A DNA stretch of 45,686 nucleotides, taken from positions 1 to 45,686 of the forward strand of contig NZ_CP159360.1 in assembly GCF_040500475.1 (NCBI RefSeq), read 5' to 3'. This DNA is from Bacillus sp. Bos-x628 (lineage in GTDB: Bacteria > Bacillota > Bacilli > Bacillales > Bacillaceae). Both the position numbers and the translations under genes were made by a program. The notes beneath the pieces are model-generated. The model saw nothing but the letters and a program-made list of their open reading frames with translations. It searched no databases and was not told where the DNA came from. This document shows, piece by piece, positions 16,347-24,270 of the stretch; within the stretch, counting starts at the first letter, position 1, and the number at the start of each line of letters is the position of its first letter.

Positions 16347-16388
16347 ATGAAGATTGAAGTTCATGAAAGAAATCATTTTGAATATTAA
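16347..16388 (+). CDS. Possible 13-residue microprotein or leader peptide
   Basis: GTGGAG at 16333-16338 is followed eight bases later by an ATG reading MKIEVHERNHFEY and a TAA stop. It sits between an SPBRE-spaced promoter and a strong terminator, so a transcript of roughly 120 nt with this one short frame is predicted. Its function may lie in the RNA and not in the peptide. Confidence 0.35.
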   Translation: MKIEVHERNHFEY

Positions 16389-16416
16389 TGAGATTATTAA
16401 ACCACTTTATAATTTT

Positions 16417-16442
16417 AAGACTGCTTCGGCAGTCTTTTTTTA
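16417..16442 (+). terminator. Strong intrinsic terminator with UUCG loop
   Basis: AAGACTGC-TTCG-GCAGTCTT (16417-16436), perfect 8-bp stem with a UUCG tetraloop, then T-run. It isolates 16284-16440 from the dNMP kinase gene. Confidence 0.9.
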
Positions 16443-16450
16443 TATTTCTA

Positions 16451-16478
16451 TTTACGTTTTTTTAATACCAGATATAAA
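16451..16478 (+). promoter_or_regulatory. SPBRE-type promoter element
   Basis: TTTACG (16451-16456), N16 ending CCAGA, TATAAA (16473-16478). Drives the kinase-RNase H pair. Confidence 0.8.
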
Positions 16479-16524
16479 TACAAAGTACAACAAGAGATTA
16501 AAGAAATCGGAGGATATAACGGTT

Positions 16525-16986
16525 ATGACTAACTCAACTACTACTATTGTCGTCCCGCCACCTGAATTTGTTAAACCAAAAATCATCATCCTTGAAGGTG
16601 TTGATCGCTCAGGAAAATCATCTCTACAACAAGCTATAAATAAAGTCTCTAATTACAAACATATTGTAGTTGATAGGGGGCCAATTGGTTTTAAAACATA
16701 TTGTGACTTGTTTAGTCGAGATCCTCAATTATGGGATAACTATGATGACTTAGAAAAGCATTTAGCTGAGATTAAAGACGTAATCGTAATTTACCTTGAT
16801 TGTGACACAAAGGTCCTGATAAATCGATGCCTTCAGACTGGCCACGAAATTCTTGATTATACTCTTCATAAACATTTTTATAAATTTTATTTTGATAAGT
16901 CTCCAATACAGAAGCTAATTGTAGACACCACCTATAAAACTCCAGAAGAAATTGCACAAGAATTAAAAGAGAAGGGAGTCCTTTAA
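16525..16986 (+). CDS. Deoxynucleoside monophosphate kinase-like protein (thymidylate kinase fold)
   Basis: 153 residues from the ATG at 16525, which has ATCGGAGGA 13-20 bases upstream. The open frame extends further back to 16354 but that part covers a terminator and a promoter and is not coding. Walker A is LEGVDRSGKSS (about 29-39), a DRGPIGFKTYCDL segment resembles the DR(Y/G) motif of thymidylate kinases, and YLDCD is a Walker B-type strand. It would phosphorylate a dNMP for DNA synthesis. It is shorter than cellular Tmk (about 210). The first codons include AACTCAACTACTACT. The stop overlaps the RNase H start. Confidence 0.75.
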   Translation: MTNSTTTIVVPPPEFVKPKIIILEGVDRSGKSSLQQAINKVSNYKHIVVDRGPIGFKTYCDLFSRDPQLWDNYDDLEKHLAEIKDVIVIYLDCDTKVLINRCLQTGHEILDYTLHKHFYKFYFDKSPIQKLIVDTTYKTPEEIAQELKEKGVL

Positions 16987-17453
16987 TGATGAAAGTTGTA
17001 ATCTACTGTGACGGGGCATCGAGAAATAATGGAAGAGACGATAATATCGGGGGTATCGGGGCAGTTCTTCGATATGGCTCCCACATTAAAACTATTAAGG
17101 CTAGCTATAGAAACGTTACAAATAACATGATGGAAATTCGCGCAGCTATTGAAGCCCTTAAACAATTAAAAACACATAATATTCCTGTAGAAATCAATAC
17201 AGATTCGGCATATCTATGCAATTGTATGAACCAAGGTTGGTATAAAAAGTGGATGAATAATGGATGGATTACAGCTAATAAAAAGCCAGTGGAGAATCGC
17301 CGGTTATGGATTGAATTAATTGAACTGGTCGAGAAATTCCCGTTTATCACTTTTAATAAAGTTAAAGGTCATTCAGGAATCCCAGATAATGAACTTGCTG
17401 ATAGATTAGCCAATGAGGCAATGGATGAACTTACAAGAGACCCAGCTATATAA
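16986..17453 (+). CDS. rnhA: Ribonuclease HI
   Basis: 155 residues. The four catalytic acids are visible: Asp in YCDGASRNN, Glu in NMMEIRAAIEAL, Asp in INTDSAYL, and the last Asp in KGHSGIPDNELADRLAN with its histidine. It cuts RNA in RNA-DNA hybrids, so it would remove primers laid by the phage primase. Start at 16986 overlaps the kinase stop by one base, with AAGGGAG at 16971-16977; the next codon is also ATG. The W-rich middle (WYKKWMNNGW) is the RNase HI basic handle. Confidence 0.95.
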   Translation: MMKVVIYCDGASRNNGRDDNIGGIGAVLRYGSHIKTIKASYRNVTNNMMEIRAAIEALKQLKTHNIPVEINTDSAYLCNCMNQGWYKKWMNNGWITANKKPVENRRLWIELIELVEKFPFITFNKVKGHSGIPDNELADRLANEAMDELTRDPAI

Positions 17454-17500
17454 GTCAATAAAGAATGATTACTTATAAAGTACGGTTATCTATTGAGGGA

Positions 17501-17528
17501 ATATTTATTGAAAAAAATCAATAAATAT
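17501..17528. terminator. Inverted repeat, possible terminator
   Basis: ATATTTATTG (17501-17510) and CAATAAATAT (17519-17528) flank eight bases, mostly A. AT-only stem without a clear T-run. Confidence 0.35.
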
Positions 17529-17538
17529 ATTAAATCAA

Positions 17539-17566
17539 TTTACATTTTCGTACTTTTAGATATAAA
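17539..17566 (+). promoter_or_regulatory. SPBRE-type promoter element
   Basis: TTTACA (17539-17544), N16 ending TTAGA, TATAAA (17561-17566). Drives thyX. Confidence 0.75.
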
Positions 17567-17620
17567 TATATTGTATTTTTTATTGAAAATATGATTGAAA
17601 AAAATCGGAGGAATTAAATA

Positions 17621-18595
17621 ATGCCAAAAAATAATAACCTTGAGCCAGTTAAATTACCCATGCCAATTCGTTTTAATGAAAAGCCAGAATTTGAATTCAA
17701 AAATGATTTAGAAAATATTAAAGTTACTCTAGTTGATTATACTCCTTGGGAAAGCATTCTTTGTTATCTTCCTGGATATGTGAATGCAACCTGGGCGGAT
17801 GATCCCGAAGAAACATATAGTATGACACAGGTGGTTGATGATATTGAAAAAGCCTTCACCTTTAAAACACTGCCTTCAATCCTTGAAACAATTCGATTAA
17901 CATTTCGAATTGAAGGAATTTCAGTACAAGATGTAACTCATTTAATTCGTCATAGGACATTTTCGTTTTCGGCCCAATGTACAGGAGATCGTTGGTTATC
18001 CCATACAACTGCAGTTATTCCTGAATCTATTGAAAATTCCCCTGAGTTTTTAGAAAGATATAAAGATCTTACTCGACAATGTCGTAATCTTTATGCTGAA
18101 ATGATTGATTCTAAGAAGATTTCAATTATGGATGCTCGACTTATTCTGAATAAAAACCATGATAACTTTTATTATGCTTCAATGAATGTTAAAGATTTAT
18201 TGGCCTTCTGCAAGCAACGTATTGATCGGCAGATTCAACCGAAGTCGGATAACATTATTGCGTATCAAATGTATCTCGAACTTTGTCGGGCATATCCTAT
18301 CGCCCATTTAGATCTTATAGATTTTGAAATGCCAAGTTTCCATTACATCAAGAACGCGCGAAACGGTCACGCTACTAATCTATACTTCCCAGAAGAAAAC
18401 TCAGATAAATTTGAATGGAATGAAAAAGACTTTATTTATCAAGATTGGCGTGAAAATATTAATGGAACTAATCCGCCCAAGGGTCCGACTAAATTTCAGA
18501 GAATGCTCAGAGAATATAAAAATCAACTTGAAGAATGGAAAATTGCCTCGAAACAATATATGGATCACCTTGCAAGCCGAGGAGAAGATAAGTAA
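17621..18595 (+). CDS. thyX: FAD-dependent thymidylate synthase
   Basis: 324 residues. The ThyX signature is RHRTFSFSAQCTGDR (residues 110-124: Arg110, Arg112, Ser117 region, Arg124). It makes dTMP from dUMP with FAD and methylenetetrahydrofolate. ThyX is typically near 250 residues; the extra length is mostly a C-terminal extension with a lysine-rich helix (about 290-320). Strong ATCGGAGGAATT leader. The stop overlaps by one base the ATG of the short ThyA-like gene, so a ThyX and a ThyA-fold protein are made from one message. Confidence 0.93.
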   Translation: MPKNNNLEPVKLPMPIRFNEKPEFEFKNDLENIKVTLVDYTPWESILCYLPGYVNATWADDPEETYSMTQVVDDIEKAFTFKTLPSILETIRLTFRIEGISVQDVTHLIRHRTFSFSAQCTGDRWLSHTTAVIPESIENSPEFLERYKDLTRQCRNLYAEMIDSKKISIMDARLILNKNHDNFYYASMNVKDLLAFCKQRIDRQIQPKSDNIIAYQMYLELCRAYPIAHLDLIDFEMPSFHYIKNARNGHATNLYFPEENSDKFEWNEKDFIYQDWRENINGTNPPKGPTKFQRMLREYKNQLEEWKIASKQYMDHLASRGEDK

Positions 18596-19047
18596 TGTTA
18601 CAATTTTCTCGAATTCCATCTATAGGTGAACTTGATTATTTAAAAGAAAATGATGAAATGATTTTATTCGATTCTTTCACAATGATTAATCCGTGTACGG
18701 AGAATACTTTTCCTGATTCGGATGAGCCTTATTATACTTCACTTGAAATGCAATTAAGACACTTACTTTATAAATTTTCAAGTGGGTGGATAAGTTCAGA
18801 GAGACAGGTAATGCTTAATAGTGATGAATGTATCTCAACCGTTCATTTTATATTTGACAATGAGAAACGAGTAATTGGAATTAATGTTTTCCAAAGATCT
18901 TCTAACTTATTTAATTTAGAAGATGATGTTCAATTCTTTAATTACTTTATTAATAAGTACTTAAAAGAGCATAAAAAGATTAAGTTAACGTATTTTGTGT
19001 CGCACCCACACATCTTTAAAAACAAAAATAAAAAAATAGAAGATTAA
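18595..19047 (+). CDS. Short thymidylate synthase (ThyA)/dCMP hydroxymethylase-like protein
   Basis: 150 residues. The stretch ECISTVHFIFDNEKRVIGIN then VFQRSSNLFNLEDDVQFFNYFI mimics the ThyA core, in which the catalytic Cys-His-x4-F is followed by strands and YQRSxDxxLGxPFN. Here the Cys is followed by I, not His, and the protein has half the usual length (about 260). The R of QRS, a dUMP phosphate ligand, is kept. It may be a degenerate or non-catalytic ThyA-fold protein, perhaps acting with ThyX, with which it is translationally coupled. Fold assignment is by eye. Confidence 0.5.
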   Translation: MLQFSRIPSIGELDYLKENDEMILFDSFTMINPCTENTFPDSDEPYYTSLEMQLRHLLYKFSSGWISSERQVMLNSDECISTVHFIFDNEKRVIGINVFQRSSNLFNLEDDVQFFNYFINKYLKEHKKIKLTYFVSHPHIFKNKNKKIED

Positions 19048-19071
19048 AACCACTCAAATGAGTGGTTTTTT
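19048..19071 (+). terminator. Intrinsic terminator
   Basis: AACCACTC-AAAT-GAGTGGTT (19048-19067), perfect 8-bp stem, then TTTT. Confidence 0.88.
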
Positions 19072-19090
19072 GAATTTTTTGTTCGTCTGA

Positions 19091-19118
19091 TTTACGTTTC
19101 TGTCAATTCAGATATAAA
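19091..19118 (+). promoter_or_regulatory. SPBRE-type promoter element
   Basis: TTTACG (19091-19096), N16 ending TCAGA, TATAAA (19113-19118). Drives the DNA polymerase. Confidence 0.8.
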
Positions 19119-19156
19119 TACTTTATAAAAATACAAGAAATGAGAGGTTATTAATC

Positions 19157-22100
19157 ATGACCCGACTACAACAACAAAGTATCGAAAAGTATAAGAAAAA
19201 GCCTTTCTTGACTCATTCACATACTGATGCATCAAATTTTCGATTAAGAGATGCTATTAATAAACCAGAAGAATTGATTAATTATTGTCATGAGATTGGA
19301 TTGAGTGGAGTAGTCATTACAGATCACGAAACTTTATCATCTCACGTAAAAGCCCACAAGTACGTTGAAGAGAATAAAGAACGCCTTGGAGATTTCAAAT
19401 TAGGGTTTGGTAACGAAATATACCTAGTTGATAAAGTAGATACTATGGAGAAAAAATCATTAAACCAAAAGATAAGCTTCCACCATTTCATACTAATCGC
19501 TAAGTCACAAAAAGGATATGAAGGATTGAAAAAACTTAGCTCTAAAGCTTGGTACAATTCTTTCTTCTACCGTGGAATGGAACGGGTGCCGACATATAAA
19601 GATGAATTAATGTCTTTAATGCAGGAGTATCAAGGAGAAATTATTGCTTGTACAGCTTGTGTTGGTGGAGAACTTCCTCAGTCTTTAATTGCATATCATG
19701 ACGATCCTACTCCAGAAAATAAAAAACGAGTGCATGATTTTATTGTTTGGTTAAAGGGAGTATTCGGAGAAGACTGTTATTTTGAACTGCAACCCTCAAA
19801 AAATCGAGATCAATTAGTAGCCAATGAAATGATGTTAAAAATATCTGAAGCCTACAATGTTAAATGTATTGTCTCTACTGACGCTCACTACCTTAATAAA
19901 AAATACGCGCCAGCTCACAAAATATATCTCACAGCATCAGAAGGAGAGAGGGAAGTTGATGAGTTTTATGCTACAACTTATGTTATGGGGTATGAAGAAT
20001 TACTTGAGTACTTTGATGAGGAAGTATTAGATGTTCTTGTTGATAATACTAATGAAATAAGATCAAAACTTGGATCAATTACATTCGCCCAGGAAACCAA
20101 AGTTCCTAAGGCACATATCCCAAAATATGAAATGAGTCAACTATTTACTCCTTACTATATGGAATACGAGTATATAAGAAAATATGCTGAAAGCCAGTAC
20201 GACATTGATCGTTATTATCTCCATTTAATAGCTGAAGGTATGGTTTCAAAGAAACAAGAGCTAAATAAAGAGAACCTTTTAAGAATAAATGTTGAGCTTG
20301 ATGAACTTTACCATATTACTGAAAAACTTGGCCAGCCACTTTCGTCTTACTTTGTCCTTTCAAAAGATGTTGTTGATTTAATGTGGAAAGTCTCACTGGT
20401 TGGCGTGAGTCGTGGATCAGCATGTTGTTTTTACCTGAATTACCTTTTAGATATTGTTCAGCTAAATCCAATTAAATTTAATCTTCCGCATTGGAGATTC
20501 TTATCAAAAGAACGGCCTGAATTACCGGATATTGATCTGGATTCTGAAGGATCAAAGCGCCATGAAATTATTCAAATCACAAAAGAGCATTATGGAGAAG
20601 AGAACGTCTTGAATATGGGAACTTTTACAACAGAAGGGGCTCGTTCGACTGTTTTAACTTCTTGTCGTGGGTTAGGAATTGATAAAGATATTGCTCATAA
20701 TATTGCTAACTTAATCCCTACCCGGAAGGGTGGTATTTGGAGCTTACATGAGTGCTTTTACGGAAATCCAAAAGAAGGAACCAAACCAGCTAAAGAATTT
20801 TGCCGTGAAGTTGATAAATACGAAGGTCTAAAAGAAGCAATGCTCTCTATTGAAGGATTAATTTCTGGTCGCGGACAACATGCTTCAGGAGTTATTATTT
20901 TCCCTAATGGATATATAAAACAAAATGCCATGATGAAAACAACTTCAGGGTTGCCTATCACTCAATTTGATGCAGAAGATAGTATCTATATGGGTGGGCT
21001 CAAATTAGATTATCTGTCCATTAATGCTCTTGATAGAATTAGAACAGCTTTAGATCTGCTTCTAGATCATGGGAAAATTGAATGGCAGGGATCTTTGAGG
21101 GAAACTTACAATAAATACTTTCATCCAGACATTCTTGAAATGAAAGCTCCTAAAATGTTTGATTTATTATTTGAAGGTCATGTTTTGAATGCTTTTCAAT
21201 TTGAAACAGCAGTTGGCCAGCAAGCTCTTACAAAAATTAATCCTCGATCATTTGATGAACTCTGTGCTGGCAACTCTTTGATGAGATTAAGTACTGATGG
21301 CGAGCAACCACTTGATAAATATGTTCGTTTTAAAAATAATATTCAAGATTGGTATGAAGAAATGAGATCGGCTGGGCTGAATGAAAAAGAAATTAAGATT
21401 CTTGAGGAACATTTACTTGATAGGTATGGGATTTGTGATACACAAGAAGGATTAATGTTGCTTGCTATGGATGATAGGATCGCCGGTTTTAACCTAACTC
21501 AAGCTAATAAATTCCGAAAATCTGTTGCAAAAGCAAACCAAAAATTAATTGAAGATCAAAGAATTAAATTTTATGAAGGAGGAGAGAAAACTGGAGCTCG
21601 CAAAATATTCCTAGACTATGTTTGGAATAAAGAGTTTAAACCTCAGTTTGGATATTCTTTCTCATTACCCCATATTGCTGGATATACAATGATATTAATG
21701 ATTGAAATGAATATTTGTTATAGATATGGAGCGATTTATTGGAAGACAGCTTGCTTATCAGTTAATGCGGGAATGATAGGAGAAACTGAAAAAGGTACAA
21801 AATACGGGGCGATTGCTAAAGCTGTTGGAGATATGAAAGGTGACATTTTAAACCCAGACATTAATCTTTCAAATAAGGGATTCACACCTTTAGAAGAAGA
21901 GAATAAAATCTTATTCGGCCTCAAACCGATTGCCGGTTTAGGAACAGATGCAATAGAAAAAATCATTGAAAATCGCCCCTATAAAAGCTTTGAAGACTTC
22001 TTTAAGAAGATAGTCATTCCAGGTCTAATTTCTGAAGCAAAAGTTGTTTCGTTAATAAAAGCTGGTTGTTTTGATTCTTTTTATCCAAATAGACGACTTT

Positions 22101-22990
22101 TAATGATCAACTTTGTTAAAACCATTACCCCTAAAAAGGAAAAGCTTACAATGGTCCAACTACCAACCATAATTCACTTAGTAGATCAGAAGAAATTCAG
22201 AATAGAACTTGAAATCTATAATTTTCGAAATAAACTTTTTGGAAGAAATAAAGTACCAATGACAAAAGAAATTGAACAAGAATTTATGCATTTCTTACGG
22301 GTGTTTCCTTATCCAGTTGATTATGAATTTAAAAATGGAAAGCTCTGTATTGACCAGAAAACTTTTGATAAAGCTTATAAAGAGATTATTGATCCATTAA
22401 GAAAATGGGTTACTTCTCCTGAAGCTGCTGAACAATTTAACAAGATTAAAATGAAAGAGTTCTGGGCTAAACATTGTCAAGGAACAATCGAAGCTTGGGA
22501 AATGGAAACATTGCTATTCTACTCTAAAAAACATGAATTAGATTACATGCCATTAAACAACTACTTTAATATTGTTAATTTTAATGATCTCCCTCCTAAC
22601 CCTGTTATAACAGAGTACAAAAAAAATAGACGCGGAAATAATGTTCCTCAATACAAGATCGATATTATTGCTGGAACGGTAGTTGAAAAAAATAAACAGA
22701 AATCTCTTGTCCATGTCCTAACTCAAGATGCTGGTGTAGTAACTGTTAGATATTCTAAAGGTCAGTTTGCTCACTATGATAAAAAGGTTGTTCGAATTGA
22801 TGGTAAAGAAAAACAAGTTCTTGATCCGTCTTGGTTTGAACGAGGAAGCAAACTTGTTTTAATCGGTTTTAGACGTGGAGAAGAATTTGTTCTTCGCACG
22901 ACAGGAACACAGTTTAAGCATAGCACAATAAAAATCAAGGGCTATGACTCTGAAAAGTTATACCTCCAAATGGCAAAAGTCACAGAGTAA
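19157..22990 (+). CDS. DNA polymerase III alpha subunit (DnaE type)
   Basis: 1277 residues, corresponding to SPbeta YorL. Domains in order: PHP domain (His20, His22, Asp24 in HSHTDAS; Asp56-His57 in ITDHE; STDAHYL), C-family polymerase core with VSRGSACCFYLNYLL and the acid motif PDIDLD (457-462), third carboxylate in KLDYLS (Asp618), GRGQHASGVIIFP, then a helix-hairpin-helix region (AGLGTDAIEKIIENRPYKSFEDFF) and a C-terminal OB-like region. Most PHP metal ligands appear intact, so proofreading or phosphatase activity is possible. Together with the phage helicase, primase and SSB-like protein it gives a nearly self-sufficient fork. The ribosome site (GAGAGGTT) is moderate. The stop lies in the loop of its terminator. 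Confidence 0.93.
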   Translation: MTRLQQQSIEKYKKKPFLTHSHTDASNFRLRDAINKPEELINYCHEIGLSGVVITDHETLSSHVKAHKYVEENKERLGDFKLGFGNEIYLVDKVDTMEKKSLNQKISFHHFILIAKSQKGYEGLKKLSSKAWYNSFFYRGMERVPTYKDELMSLMQEYQGEIIACTACVGGELPQSLIAYHDDPTPENKKRVHDFIVWLKGVFGEDCYFELQPSKNRDQLVANEMMLKISEAYNVKCIVSTDAHYLNKKYAPAHKIYLTASEGEREVDEFYATTYVMGYEELLEYFDEEVLDVLVDNTNEIRSKLGSITFAQETKVPKAHIPKYEMSQLFTPYYMEYEYIRKYAESQYDIDRYYLHLIAEGMVSKKQELNKENLLRINVELDELYHITEKLGQPLSSYFVLSKDVVDLMWKVSLVGVSRGSACCFYLNYLLDIVQLNPIKFNLPHWRFLSKERPELPDIDLDSEGSKRHEIIQITKEHYGEENVLNMGTFTTEGARSTVLTSCRGLGIDKDIAHNIANLIPTRKGGIWSLHECFYGNPKEGTKPAKEFCREVDKYEGLKEAMLSIEGLISGRGQHASGVIIFPNGYIKQNAMMKTTSGLPITQFDAEDSIYMGGLKLDYLSINALDRIRTALDLLLDHGKIEWQGSLRETYNKYFHPDILEMKAPKMFDLLFEGHVLNAFQFETAVGQQALTKINPRSFDELCAGNSLMRLSTDGEQPLDKYVRFKNNIQDWYEEMRSAGLNEKEIKILEEHLLDRYGICDTQEGLMLLAMDDRIAGFNLTQANKFRKSVAKANQKLIEDQRIKFYEGGEKTGARKIFLDYVWNKEFKPQFGYSFSLPHIAGYTMILMIEMNICYRYGAIYWKTACLSVNAGMIGETEKGTKYGAIAKAVGDMKGDILNPDINLSNKGFTPLEEENKILFGLKPIAGLGTDAIEKIIENRPYKSFEDFFKKIVIPGLISEAKVVSLIKAGCFDSFYPNRRLLMINFVKTITPKKEKLTMVQLPTIIHLVDQKKFRIELEIYNFRNKLFGRNKVPMTKEIEQEFMHFLRVFPYPVDYEFKNGKLCIDQKTFDKAYKEIIDPLRKWVTSPEAAEQFNKIKMKEFWAKHCQGTIEAWEMETLLFYSKKHELDYMPLNNYFNIVNFNDLPPNPVITEYKKNRRGNNVPQYKIDIIAGTVVEKNKQKSLVHVLTQDAGVVTVRYSKGQFAHYDKKVVRIDGKEKQVLDPSWFERGSKLVLIGFRRGEEFVLRTTGTQFKHSTIKIKGYDSEKLYLQMAKVTE

Positions 22991-23004
22991 CCTGTGACTT
23001 TTAT
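22975..23004 (+). terminator. Intrinsic terminator after the polymerase gene
   Basis: AAAAGTCACAG (22975-22985) pairs with CTGTGACTTTT (22992-23002), perfect 11-bp stem around the stop codon. Confidence 0.88.
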
Positions 23005-23074
23005 TAATTCTAATGAATTCTATAAGGAAATCAGTTGGATCTAACAATATAAAGACAAGATATGAGAGTCATGA

Positions 23075-23114
23075 TTTACATTTCTGTTATAACCATCGGT
23101 CATGATGGTTATAA
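23075..23114. promoter_or_regulatory. Perfect 11-bp palindrome next to an orphan SPBRE half
   Basis: TTATAACCATC (23087-23097) and GATGGTTATAA (23104-23114) are exact inverted repeats around GGTCAT. TTTACATTTCT at 23075-23085 resembles an SPBRE left half but has no -10 at N16. The sequence looks like a regulator operator or cruciform, not a terminator, since no T-run follows. Confidence 0.5.
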
Positions 23115-23146
23115 TCCCTTTATTTAAAAAATAATGTAATAAATGA

Positions 23147-23174
23147 TTTACATTTTTCAATAACAAGATATAAA
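23147..23174 (+). promoter_or_regulatory. SPBRE-type promoter element
   Basis: TTTACA (23147-23152), N16 ending CAAGA, TATAAA (23169-23174). Confidence 0.75.
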
Positions 23175-23247
23175 TATAAAGGATTATGTAATTAATTAAA
23201 TAACAATATAAATAAAAATATTTAAATCGGAGAAAGGACTCATTACT

Positions 23248-23616
23248 ATGAATCAATTTATTCTTGATAATCAAAAAGAGTTTCAAAAACGTATGGGTCA
23301 TGACATAGATAACATGACTCCTCAAGAAAAGGCTACATACATCAAGGCTATGATGCTATGGACAATTGATGAACTCAGTGAAGCTCTTCATGAACTTCCT
23401 TATGCTAAAGAATGGTCGAGTAAATATGAGAAAGAAGATTACAGTATTGAGAAACATGAAAGGTTATTTAAAGAAGAAGTTATTGATGCACTTCATTTCT
23501 TTACTAATATAATGGTTGCTGTTGGTATGACAGAAGAAGAAATCCTTCGTATGTATAGAGAAAAAAATAAAATTAACTATCAACGTCAAGAGGATCCTTC
23601 TCTTGGATATATTTAA
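23248..23616 (+). CDS. MazG/dUTPase-like all-alpha NTP pyrophosphohydrolase
   Basis: 122 residues. Helix 2 carries the acidic WTIDELSEALHEL pattern and helix 3 EEVIDALHFFTNIMVAVGM, i.e. the E-x-x-E and E-x-x-D metal sites of the dimeric dUTPase/MazG superfamily. The tail REKNKINYQRQ is also typical of dimeric dUTPase-type proteins. It probably hydrolyses dUTP or another non-canonical dNTP to the monophosphate, supplying dUMP to ThyX. Ribosome site AGAAAGGA. The next gene follows directly. Confidence 0.75.
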   Translation: MNQFILDNQKEFQKRMGHDIDNMTPQEKATYIKAMMLWTIDELSEALHELPYAKEWSSKYEKEDYSIEKHERLFKEEVIDALHFFTNIMVAVGMTEEEILRMYREKNKINYQRQEDPSLGYI

Positions 23617-23631
23617 TTGGAGGTAATAACT

Positions 23632-23841
23632 ATGACAACTACTATGTTAACAACCACTAAGTATTTCTCAACTGCCGAAGCTGAAGCAGAGGCAATCATT
23701 GATCAGCAAAAACAAGAACATGGCGATTATATTAAGTCTCATAGTATCACCAGAAAAATCAAAAAAGATGTTGAGTATTTCATCATTCAAGTCACTGTTG
23801 AGTACTACAAAGATAAAGATTTAGTATCAACTGTATCGTGA
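23632..23841 (+). CDS. Small protein of unknown function
   Basis: 69 residues from the ATG at 23632, chosen because TGGAGG at 23618-23623 is properly spaced from it; the frame is open from 23617. Threonine-rich start (MTTTMLTTTKYF), a helix (TAEAEAEAIIDQQKQEHG), then a beta pair (HSITRKIKKDVEYFIIQVTVEYYKDKD). The form suggests a small alpha-beta protein. I know no function. It lies in one operon with the dUTPase-like gene. Confidence 0.6.
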   Translation: MTTTMLTTTKYFSTAEAEAEAIIDQQKQEHGDYIKSHSITRKIKKDVEYFIIQVTVEYYKDKDLVSTVS

Positions 23842-23855
23842 AGTAATTAAATGGA

Positions 23856-23883
23856 TTTACGATTATTTTTCTTGGTTTAGTAT
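23856..23883 (+). promoter_or_regulatory. SPBRE-like promoter element with weak -10
   Basis: TTTACG (23856-23861), N16, TAGTAT (23878-23883). Lacks the CCAGA part. A CTTGTC/GACAAG inverted repeat (23887-23915) follows in the leader. Confidence 0.5.
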
Positions 23884-23979
23884 AGTCTTGTCTTTGATAT
23901 TTGAAACAGGACAAGCCATTATTCTAATGATAATGATATTTTAATCTTCCTACTCAACTATTAAATCGGAGGAAACATC

Positions 23980-24270
23980 ATGATAAAAATCATCTGGGCT
24001 TATAAAGAAAAAGATCCCCTTAAAGTATTTTTAGAGAGCCAATTAAATGCTGCTGATCTTAAAGGATATGAAGTTAAAAAATTTTCAATTGATAGACTTC
24101 CAGAATTGATTGATCTATATGAACTTAAACAATGGTGTAACGTTATTTTTCTTAATAAAGATGGTAAAAAAATTGCTGTTTTTGAAGGACCGTTTTCGAG
24201 CAAAGACATCGAGAATACTTTGGAGTTTATAGAAGAAATCATTAAAATCTCTAAAGAGAGGGGATTTTAA
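23980..24270 (+). CDS. Small protein, possibly thioredoxin-fold without active cysteines
   Basis: 96 residues. The order of strands and helices (IKIIWAYKEKDPLKVFLESQL, then YEVKKFSIDRLPELIDLYELKQWCNVIFLNKDGKKIAVFEGPFSSKDIENTLEFI) resembles thioredoxin: a strand, a helix, a 'wrong-x-P' region replaced by CNVIFL, a strand pair and a last helix. No CxxC is present, so it would not be a redox enzyme. The fold call is tentative. Its leader has TACTCAACTATTAAATCGGAGGAAAC, and the stop overlaps the ATG of the guanylate-kinase-like gene. Confidence 0.55.
   Translation: MIKIIWAYKEKDPLKVFLESQLNAADLKGYEVKKFSIDRLPELIDLYELKQWCNVIFLNKDGKKIAVFEGPFSSKDIENTLEFIEEIIKISKERGF

Noticed and set aside
16354..16524. 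57-codon N-terminal extension of the dNMP kinase
   Set aside because: It would cover a strong terminator and an SPBRE; the ATG at 16525 has the proper ribosome site and the P-loop is at normal distance from it.
23041..23325. Minus-strand open frame of 94 codons
   Set aside because: It is an AT-driven frame across a palindrome, an SPBRE and the start of a pyrophosphohydrolase gene, with a low-complexity Ile/Leu/Tyr product.
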